Positions 52,801 to 61,800 of a stretch of DNA of 64,000 nucleotides are shown one piece after another. The stretch is taken from NCBI RefSeq assembly GCF_000379805.1, contig NZ_KB903565.1, positions 186,697 to 250,696 on the forward strand, given 5' to 3'. The notes beneath the pieces are model-generated. The model was given only the letters and a program-made list of their open reading frames with translations. It did no database searches and was not told where the DNA came from. Within the stretch, counting starts at the first letter, position 1; every line of letters starts with the position of its first letter. This DNA is from Lewinella cohaerens DSM 23179 (lineage in GTDB: Bacteria > Bacteroidota > Bacteroidia > Chitinophagales > Saprospiraceae). The translations under genes were made by a program, and so were the position numbers.

Positions 52801-55235
52801 CTACAGGTGCCGTCGTCAACTACGGTGATGTCATCAACTGTGATGGTCAAATCGCCTTCATCAATACAGTTGTCGTCGACACAACCCTGTAGGGGAAGAA
52901 TAGGAATACCGCCTACCGTCCAGCCAGTAAAGACGTCGATCTCATCGCCTTCATTGAGTGAAATGGTAGCATCTGCGGGGCAAACGTTACCATCTTCGGT
53001 CGTGAAAATAGCGTCGATCTGGCAGCTCAAGTCAAAAACAGGAGCGACCTTGTCCAGTAGCGTGAAGGATTGTATGAATGGATCGGAGAAGTTGGTTCCA
53101 CAATCGTCTTGTGCCGTCCAAATTACATCAAATGTAGTGATGCAGTCGTCCTGGATAAAGTTGGCAAAACCGCAGCTTACCAAGCCCAGCCCACAGACAT
53201 CAGAAATATCGGCAGGGTCAGGCCCTGAGAAGTTACCCAGAAAAACACCGTCGATACGCAAATCCACACTGATTGGGAAGTCAGGATCGTTGGAGAAATA
53301 GCAGGTAGATGAAACAAAGCCAGTTGGGCACAAGGCTGGGTCAGTCAGCTCAATGGTCACATCCAGTGATCCGGGTGTAGTACTGATGACTGGAGGAGTC
53401 GTATCTTCAATAGTAAAGGTAGCCATAGTGGTTGCGGTATTCCCACAAGCATCAGTAGCAGTGAAAGTAACGGTGGCTGATCCTGTGGCTCCACAATCAT
53501 CAGAAAGTGTCGTGAAGTTGTTAGACCAAGAGATAGCAGTGCAATCATCAGCCATTGCTCCACCCCGACTGTTAAGCCAAGCGTTGAGTTGGGCGGTATT
53601 GCCGTTGCCATCGCATTCTACGGTCATGTTCATCGCCGGTGTGGTGATGTCAGGGTCGTCGTCTTCCGAGAAAATATGTTCCGTAACGATACGGTCGGTG
53701 CTCACATTACCACATTCATCGCGCAGTACAAATTCGTTGAAGATCGATTTCGGGCAGATGCCAGTTTGGTAAGAATTCACCAGCATATAGTCGATATTGG
53801 CAAAACCAGAGGTCATATCGCTGACGCAGCCAGTAAGGTCAACCGTCATTATCGAACTTCCTCCGGCTGCTACGTCGAACATACCATCAGCACCTACATT
53901 TACCCAGCTACCATTCGGTGTGTTGGGCCCCAATGGGGTGGGGCAACGGTCAAACATCATAGAGAAAGTGCCACAAGTAATAGCTGGCGCATCATCGTCC
54001 AGGTCACAAGGGTCACACTCCGCCAGACAATCACGCGAGTCGATATGATTCTGAATACGTGTGATGTTGTTTGCTGTCCAGGTGGTAGCACCACAAACAA
54101 TGTTTCCCCACATGATGGTGGTGTTATTCGCTTGACTGTGGACACCATCAAATACGTGGCCAATCTCGTGAGCACTCAAGGCCCGTAAACAGTTGGAGGA
54201 GTTCGAAAAGTCTTCACATACATTATAACGGTTACTGCCACAAATATCTCCGATTGCATCGGCACAGCCAACCAGGCCAAAATTGTCAGAGTCATCGTCG
54301 TCGTCATCATCGTTACAACCCCGGATATCCTTGGCCGTCCAAAGTTGGCCAAGATCATGGTTGACGAAGTTCACTCCCGCCCACGGCCGGAAAGCATCGA
54401 GAATATCAAAGGCTTCATCTCCCGCAGCATCGAAAGGGTCGGAAGCCAAAGTCGTCGCCACAAATTGATCGACGATCACAAAACTCAGGCTAAAATCGTC
54501 ATACAGCGGTTCCATCAGGTTGGTGACGTTGATGATGAAATCGTTAACGTCCATCACTGAACCGTATCTGGTAAACATCGTAAAATCCCCAGCGGTGGCC
54601 ATTTCCACTTCCACACATTCCGCCATCATTCTCAGTGGATCGGTAGTGCCTTTCGGATCATCGGGGTGAGGTACCGCATAACGCTTACCAGCATTGTGTA
54701 CACATTCTACCGCAGGGTCAGTCAAGATGTCATTTATTTCATAAAAAACGTACTGATTCTTGGGCAGTCCGTCAATTAACCGACTTAGTGGTTCCAGGTA
54801 ATAAACGTTATCCCCGCGTACCAAGCGGGCAATCAGGTAATCTTCAGTGATAGTGAAACGAGTATCGGCGGTTCCTGTACGCCCCTTAAAGGTGATATTA
54901 GGGCGGGGAGGCATTAGCACATGGCCTTCATCAGTGATGGCTATTTCCCGGTAGTTTGGCCCGCGGAGGTCGTTGTGTTCCAGGTACACCTCCCAGTCTT
55001 GCTGGTCAAGTTGTAAGGAGAAATCAAACGCATTACCACTTTGTGTAAGCGATTGTACTTTCGTAATGTCCAGCTCAAATACTTCGTAGACGGCAAAGCT
55101 TTCGTTGAGCTCAGCATGACGGGTATTGAGCTTTTTGCCAGAGAGTGTGGTGGTTTGTGCTTCGGCGAAGCCTGAAATCAGGAGCATCAAAACTAAGCAC
55201 CAAGCAGCACGGCTTAATACATACAAGTTTTTCAT
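49821..55235 (-). CDS. giant secreted metzincin-HYR protein 2 (T9SS substrate)
   Basis: This 1804-aa protein has a signal peptide (LLISGFAEAQ), a propeptide-like region (to about 205), a reprolysin-like metalloprotease domain (about 206-405), a CxxF-type module, then divergent HYR-like repeats and a type A T9SS sorting domain (NVYPNPVSERLRVK...). The zinc motif is HEIGHVFDGVH (356-366) with Met375 in TIMWGNI as the Met-turn. The position usually held by Gly in HExxHxxGxxH is Asp363, with Gly next. An eight-residue Asp run lies at 309-315. Large parts of the repeat region are close to giant protein 3. Confidence 0.88.
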   Translation of the reverse strand: MKNLYVLSRAAWCLVLMLLISGFAEAQTTTLSGKKLNTRHAELNESFAVYEVFELDITKVQSLTQSGNAFDFSLQLDQQDWEVYLEHNDLRGPNYREIAITDEGHVLMPPRPNITFKGRTGTADTRFTITEDYLIARLVRGDNVYYLEPLSRLIDGLPKNQYVFYEINDILTDPAVECVHNAGKRYAVPHPDDPKGTTDPLRMMAECVEVEMATAGDFTMFTRYGSVMDVNDFIINVTNLMEPLYDDFSLSFVIVDQFVATTLASDPFDAAGDEAFDILDAFRPWAGVNFVNHDLGQLWTAKDIRGCNDDDDDDDSDNFGLVGCADAIGDICGSNRYNVCEDFSNSSNCLRALSAHEIGHVFDGVHSQANNTTIMWGNIVCGATTWTANNITRIQNHIDSRDCLAECDPCDLDDDAPAITCGTFSMMFDRCPTPLGPNTPNGSWVNVGADGMFDVAAGGSSIMTVDLTGCVSDMTSGFANIDYMLVNSYQTGICPKSIFNEFVLRDECGNVSTDRIVTEHIFSEDDDPDITTPAMNMTVECDGNGNTAQLNAWLNSRGGAMADDCTAISWSNNFTTLSDDCGATGSATVTFTATDACGNTATTMATFTIEDTTPPVISTTPGSLDVTIELTDPALCPTGFVSSTCYFSNDPDFPISVDLRIDGVFLGNFSGPDPADISDVCGLGLVSCGFANFIQDDCITTFDVIWTAQDDCGTNFSDPFIQSFTLLDKVAPVFDLSCQIDAIFTTEDGNVCPADATISLNEGDEIDVFTGWTVGGIPILPLQGCVDDNCIDEGDLTITVDDITVVDDGTCSRVITVTFIADDGCGNFSDPFVCNYTFIDDTGPEVSFNGIPDMGTSVVECDLPSSTWDPLIEIADLTITDNCSAIDFAGITVELTQLYDGPCLGNMLTRWQQVFTVQDVCGNTTVYTLFTEIIDTTPPVFLSEPNDITIECDETAPVPELEAFDSCSEVVYGFTEVRTDGDCPYNYTLTRTWTATDGCGNSDDVVQVVTVEDTTPPVIEFVDEFVSDYTPGQDVFIECSEYGNISLIIASAAAAFDNCSGAVATSYDLEDLGGFDCSEYGYSGHLISTWKAFDECGNGTIATINWYLVDETAPVLQGVPDDICASTLPPVPNVQAVDDCEFAVLSFNQSEPLDCEGGQYVERTWTASDLCGNTTISTQRITLSDDNGPAISFDHPETGPVADGDTVRFPVDCDQPDDVLLLAALEAAVSIEDGCNAGESSIGLELLSEGDCLGEGYVRRYSLSVSATDACGNSSSFGLLIDLTDETPPVVTSPTEIVLNCGEDIPMLMATDACGTIASTTFEDSQSIIASCANAPQAFERIWTVTDACGNATTFAQSITIIDNEGPVFSDVPADACNDTTLDGQVTAFDECSGADVQVSMMEDMSNEPGCGQVLTRTWTATDACGNMSTATQQVFFDDENDPTIIFTHPLLFGLESGDELFISVGGGFGDPENPLIFTSADVEVSDNCASSLTAAVSVTSTASDDCAADGFLTEYQYEFIATDPCGNTAKASLTVYYIDKGSPDFFNVPDDVEVFCDAVPPVAEIIVSDDYDEDVEVVFSETMTATPEGVLITRTWTATDDCGNTSQAQQEILVVDNTLSAEFVIDGDPVICNSDDNLLGVVISGGTPPYSYEWQLTFPLEDGYITSDPSHSQILYTMGFITQTFTVVVKDANGCQLTQSVTIVCDYSGEEQLTSGGDSPTVMNVYPNPVSERLRVKAGGFGEQPVTVGIYSLFGQVMFQKELNYWPQEGYEIDTQRLPSGTYLIKLETEGLDTMIQQVVVLH

Positions 55236-55616
55236 AATAAAGTTTTAGATTAAGAAAAGTGTGTTTAAGTAGAAATGTGGTGTCTATACGTTTGGAATAC
55301 AAAAACGTAGTAAGGTGTGTAATCGTAATGATTACCACTTTACAGGTTGAACAGTTATAGTGTTTAGTTACTTTTTATACCTGTTTCTAGAGAAACGTTA
55401 CAAGCAAATGCTAGCTGGGGAGGAAAACGTTATATAAATACGCATTCTTTTGAGAGGAGGGGGCTAATAGAAAGGCCCTAAATAGCAGAAAGGGTGTATG
55501 GGCTGGTGTCATGGTTAGTGTTTTTGGGGATAAGCTAAATTACAGATTAGTGAATATAATTCATTTTGTTATATGTAAGTGACTGTAGTCAAGATTTTAA
55601 CATAAATAACTTTGTT

Positions 55617-55785
55617 TATGGGCCATGCCATCTCCCGTCCCGACTTTTCTAGTCAGGACGGGATCGGCACCGCGCTGTTCACTCTTATGTGCTCATGGCC
55701 GAGCCATTGCGCGCATACCGTTACCATCGCTTGTCCTTGCGCCGTCCCGGCCCCGGGCTTCGGCCTCACGGCCTACGCACTAAAC
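55617..55785 (+). repeat. repeat family A, copy 3
   Basis: Same blocks as copy 1, with an extra strong hairpin near 55637-55666 (CCCGTCCCGACTT...TAGTCAGGACGGG). It abuts the giant gene 3 terminator just as copy 1 abuts that of giant gene 1. Confidence 0.78.
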
Positions 55786-55819
55786 AAAAAACGCCCCGGA
55801 ACATCACTGCTCCGGGGCG
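55786..55819 (-). terminator. terminator of giant gene 3
   Basis: A 12-bp stem with one mismatch (55792-55803 with 55808-55819), loop TCAC, running on the minus strand into TTTTTTGTTT. Almost the same top as the giant gene 2 terminator. Confidence 0.82.
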
Positions 55820-55875
55820 CTTCTAAAGCAAATTCATGAATTTGCCTAGGTTTGCCATAAGGTTTACCCTAAAGG

Positions 55876-58800
55876 TTAATGCAAAATCACCACTTCTCGT
55901 GTCTGCACTTCGTGCCCATCGGCCGTGAGGCGTAGCAGGTAAGTTCCGTTAGGGAAACGGCGTGTATCAATGGTTAGTCCTTCCTGTGTCCATGTATCTA
56001 CCTCCGTGCGAGACAACTCCTGACCAAAGAGGTTGTATAGCGCTACCGTTACGGGTGTGTCTTCCAGGCCATCCGCCTTCACTTGTAGTAGATCATTGAC
56101 GGGGTTAGGGTAAACATTGAGCTTTATAGCGCCATTGTTACCGTTGCCGGTAAAGTCGCCTTCTTCGCCAGAGTAGTCACATACTACGGTTACGGATGCT
56201 GCGTACTCACAGCCATTGGCGTCAGTGATCAGCACAGTAAATGTCTGGGTAATGTAGCCCATCGTGAACAGGATACCCGGCAGAGTCGGATCAGTAGTAA
56301 TGTAGCCATCTTCCAGCGGGAAGGTCAGCTGCCATTCGTAGCTATACGGTGGCGTGCCGCCAGTAGGTGTTACACCTAGGCGGTTGTTGTCGCTGTTACA
56401 CTCAATGACAGAACTACCAAAGCTGAAGGTCGCGTCAATGTCGTTGTTCACCACTAGTATTTCCTGACTTACGGCGTTGGTGTTACCACATTTGTCCGTT
56501 GCTGTCCAGGTGCGAGTGATCAGTACACCGTCAGGCGTAGCGGTCTGTGTTTCGGAGAAGATCACCTCTACTGCTTCGTCGTAATCATCGCTGGCGGTTA
56601 CGTCTGCTACTGGAGGGATAGCCGTACAGAAGACTTCTATATCCGCAGGGATATTGAAGAAGTCTGGAGCGTTGCCATCCACGTAGAAGACGGTAATTGC
56701 AGCCGAGCTGGTGTTTCCACAAGGATCGGTGGCAATGAACTTGTAGTCATACTGCGCAATGTAGCCATCAGCAGCACAATCACCTGAGGTCGTGCTTTCC
56801 ACAAGCACTGCCGCAGTGATGGTGGCACAATTATCAGTCACCGTCACATCGTCGGCAGTCAATAATAGCGGATCACTTGGATCACCAAAACCATCGCCAA
56901 CGGTGAGGAACAGTTCGTCGCCACTTTCCAAACCAAAGAGCAGGTCGCTAGTGAATTCAATTTCCGGCGCTTCATTGTCATCAAAGAAGACTTGCTGGGT
57001 AGCTGTACTCGTGTTGCCACAAGCATCGGTTGCCGTCCAGGTACGGGTGAGTACCTCACCACAACCACTTTCGCTACTCATCACTTCTTCGAGGAAGACC
57101 TGAGCTTGGTTGCCAGTACAGTCATCAACTGCGGTTACCACTACATCAATGCCTGTATTGTTACACATGTCTGCAGGTACACCACTGAATACAGGTCCAT
57201 CATTGTCCAGTACGATGATGCTCTGAGTAAAGGTCATTGCGTTGCCGCAAGCATCGGTCACCGTCCAGGTGCGATCATAAGCTACTGGGTTAGCCGAGCA
57301 GCTCACTTCGATCGGCGCACTGTCCACAAAGGTCATGCTGGCGATTTCGCCGCAGGCATCGGTCGCTTCGATCATCGGGATGTCGTCGCCACAGTTTAGG
57401 GTCAGCTCGTTCGGGCTGCTCACCACGGGTGGCGTCATATCCACAAAGTCAATCATGATGCCCAAGCTAGTGGTGTTCCCACAAGCATCGGTCGCAGTTA
57501 CGCTTAAGCGGTAACGCGCGAAGTAGCCATCCTCCAGGCAATCCCCCTCGTCCATGAGGTTGAGTTCGATGCTAGATTCTCCACTTCCACAACCACTGCC
57601 TACGCTAATCGCATCTTCCAACGCTGCTGCGGAGAAAGCAATGTCCTGGTCACAATCAATAGGCAGTTGTATCAAATCACCGTCCATCACGTCCCCAATT
57701 TCTGGATAGTCGATGGTGATGGTCGGGCCGCTGGTGCCGTTCAGACTGATACGCTGGGTATAGCTGTTCGTGTTACCACAAGCATCTTCAGCACTCCAGG
57801 TACGTTCGATGTACTGTCCACCATCACAGTCAATCGGGTCAGACTGACTGAAGGTAAGAGTCGCCAGTTCACAGTCATCCACCGCTTGTACATCCGCCAC
57901 AGGAGGCAAGTTGTCAAGAGGGGCACAAGCATCTGCGGGCAAGCCCTGGAATACCGGTGCCGTTTCGTCTACGAGGAACCAGTTGATGGTTGCAACGCTT
58001 TCGTTACCACATTCATCGGCTGCTTTCCAGGTGCTGATCAGATGACCAGAGTAACCGTATTCGGCACAGTCAAAACCACCCAGGTCCTGCAGATCATAGG
58101 AGGTAGGAACACCACCGCTGCAGTTGTCAAATGCCGCTGCCGCACTGGCAATGATCAAGGAGATGTTACCGTATTCGGAACACTCGATGAACACATCTTG
58201 TCCTGGTGTGTAGGCACTGACGTATTCGTCCACAAACTCAATTACTGGTGGCGTGGTATCTTCCACGGTCACGATCTGTGTTTCTACACTGGTGTTGCCA
58301 CAACCATCCGAAGCCAGCCAAGTGCGGGTGAGGGTGTAGTTGTTGGGGCAATCGCCATCGGTACGTACTTCGTTGAAGTTGTAGATCACCTCGGAGCAGG
58401 AATCAAACGCTTCCATTTCCGGCATTGCAGCGGTTTGATCACACTCAATGGTCACATCAGCAGGGGAATCTTCAAATACTGGCGGCGTGGTGTCGATGAT
58501 TTCGGTGAAGAGCGTGTATACGGTCGTGTTACCACATACATCCTGCACCGTGAATACCTGCTGCCAACGGGTAAGCAAGTTGCCTGTACAAGGCCCGTCA
58601 TACAATTGCGTAAGTACTTCTGTAATTCCAGCAAAGTCGATAGCCGAGCAGTTGTCCGTAATGGTCAGTTCTCCGATGTCAATCAGCGGGTCCCAGGTAG
58701 TAGAAGGTAGGTCGCATTCTACGACGTAGGTGCCACCGTCTGGAATACCATTGAAGCTCACTTCCGGTCCGGTATCGTCGATGAAAGTGTAGTTGCATAC

Positions 58801-61800
58801 AAACGGATCAGAGAGATTACCACAGCCATCATCGGCAATAAAGGTGACAGTGATGACACGGCTACAGGTGCCGTCGTCAACTACGGTGATATCATCAACC
58901 GTGATAATGAGGTCTGCTTCATCAGCACAGTTGTCGTCTACGCAGCCTTGTAGGGGCAGAATAGCAACGCCACCTACTGTCCATCCGGTAAATACGTCGA
59001 TTTCGTCGCCTTCGTTGAGCGAGATGGTCGCGTCGGCGGGGCAGACGTTACCGTCTTCCGTAAAGTAGGTCTGGTCGATCTGGCAAGCCAGGTCAAATAC
59101 AGGTTCCGTATCGTCAAGGAAGGTGTAGTTGAGGGTGAATGGCTCAGAATCGTTACCACAACCATCATCCGCGATGAAGGTCACGGCGATGGTACGCATA
59201 CAGGTGCCGCTACCGCTAACGGTAATATCATCTACGGTAATGATAATTTCCTCATCAAGTGCACAGTTGTCACTCACACAGCCTGCTAAAGAAGGAACGG
59301 CATTTCCGCCAACAGTCCAGCTGTCGCTTGTCGTAAGTTCGTCGCCTTCGGTGAGGGAAATAGTTGCATCTGCAGGGCAGAGATCACCATCTTCAGTCGT
59401 AAAGGTTTGATCTACCTGACAGGCTAAATCGAACATAGGAGCTTCCTCATCACTGAGGACAATCAGCTGCTGACAAGAGGTAGGCTCGCCACAACCCTCC
59501 GCCGTCCAGGTACGGATGATCGCGTACGCACCGTTGTTACAGCGCATGGTGATCTCATCACTGAAGGTTACGTCTACGTCACCGCACTGGTCTGTAGCAG
59601 TCGCCATACCGGTATCCATCGGGTCGGTAGAGTCGCCACAGGTGAGATCGGCATTAGCGGGACAAACGATCACCGCATTCGAAGTATTTTCGATCGTAAT
59701 GCGAACGAAGAGGTTCGTTTCGGCTACGTTTCCGCATTCGTCGGTCAACGAGTATTCGTTGATAATGGTGGTTGAACAAGCCGTTGTATTTTCCTCGTAA
59801 GAGGCCACCACGGTTAATAACAGGTTGGCTAAATCACCACAGGCTTCCGTTACACAATTGTTCAGATCTACCTCGGTGATAAAGGAGCCACCGGCAGCAG
59901 AAAGAAACGTTCCGTTTGAACTGAGGGTGAACGAAGCTCCTGGTACATTGGGGCCTATAAATCTAGGGCAACCTTCGAAGGTCTCTGCGAAGGTGGTACA
60001 ATTCAGCGCCAGTACGGGTGGCGTATTATCTACTATGGTGATAGTTTGAAGTTGGCTAGTGGAGTTTCCACAACCATCTGTTGCTGCCCAGGTACGGTTG
60101 ATCGTACCCGTATTGCCACAAGAATCGTCAAAGGAGTCGCTGAATGTTATGGCAGCCGTTCCACAAAAATCCGAAGCAGATGGCGTTCCGGTATCCGCCG
60201 GATCGGTAGAGTCACCACATTCCACGTTCGTGTCTGATGGGAAGCTCACAAAGCTAGGAGGAAGATTATCTACAATAGTAATAGACTGAACACACGTACT
60301 GGTGATTCCACAGGGACTGGTTGCCGTCCAGGTACGAGCGATTACGCCAGTGCCTGAACCACAGCCACCAGGATCGAAATTGTCACTAAAAGTGATCGTT
60401 GCCATGCCGCAGTCTGTAGTAGCAGTAGCCGTTCCTGTATCGGCCGGATCCGTCGAATTACCACATTCAACCGTGGTATTGCCAGGACAGACAATGTTTG
60501 GAGGCGTAGTGCTGTTTTCATTAGTAATGGTGATTTTGGTAGTAATGATATCATCAGATACATTGCCACAAGCATCGCGGATCGCGATTTCATTCACCAA
60601 AGTGATGGAACATCCGGCCACGAAATCTTCAGAGTAGGAATCGACGAGGGTCCATTCCAGGTCCGTCAGGTCGCTACAGTTATCTGTGACACAACCGTTG
60701 AGATCAACTTCTACACTAAAGATGCCACCGGAAGCGGCTAGAAAAGTACCATCGTCAGGCACATCCTGCCATTCGCCGTTGGGTGTGTTTGGGCCAAAAC
60801 CATCAGGACAATTGTCGAAGGTGGCGGTAAAATCAGCACAAGTCACTTCGGGACCATCCGTATCTCCGAAAGTAGCCACGATAGTCACCAAATCTGTAGA
60901 AATATTGCCGCAAGCATCTTGAATATCATAGGTGTTGGTCAGCGTTTGGCCACATGCAGCGTTGCCTATGGTGGAACTGACGAGGCGAATTCCTAAGCCA
61001 TTGAAACCATCGGTACAGTCGTCGCTTACGCAGCCGTTAAGGTCCAGTTCAAAGCTAGCTCCGGTACCAATTCCGATACCAACGTTAATCATACCGTCTG
61101 CGGGAATAGGACCGAATCCACCACTGGGTACGTTAGGTGACAAAGTGGCGGAACATCCACCATCAAAGAAAGTCGTGAACTCCGCACAGCTTACATTAGG
61201 GGGAGTCGTATCGACGATATTTATAAATTGTACACAACTTGCAGTGCCGCCACACTCGTCAGTGGCTGTCCAGGTACGAGTAATGAGTCCCGTTCCAGAG
61301 CCACAAGAAGGGTCGAAAGAATCGGAGAAACCAACAATAGGAGCAGCCGGACAATCGTCGTCGGCGGTAGCTGTTCCTGTAGCGGAAGGATCAGTGGGCA
61401 TGCCGCACTCGACGATAAGATCCGCAGGGCAGGTTGTTATGGTGGGATCTACGCCAGGGTCTTCAAAAAGGAATTTCACCAACACGGTTTCGTCCGCCAC
61501 GTTGCCACAGGCATCGCGGAAGGCATATTCGTTGACGATGGTAAGCGAGCAATCAGTACGGTCTTCCTCGTAGGAGGCGATCGTGCTGTATTCAATGTCT
61601 GCTAAGTCGGTGTCGTTATCGCTTATGCAAGCGGATACATCGGCCGTTTGACTGAATATGCCACCCGCTGTAGAGCCGATTTCACCATCAGCGCCAACCA
61701 GAATCCAAGTAGGAGTAGTAATTGTGTTAGGGCCAAGGAAACCAGCACAGTAAGAGAAAGTTTCAGTGAAATCTGCACAGGTCACCTCTGGAGCCTCTGT

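Larger units (their letters stand above)
55236..55875. other. gene-free region between giant genes 2 and 3
   Basis: The left 380 bp are AT-rich and hold the promoter region of giant gene 2. The right part is repeat family A copy 3 (55617-55785) and the terminator of giant gene 3. No gene is supported. Confidence 0.6.
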
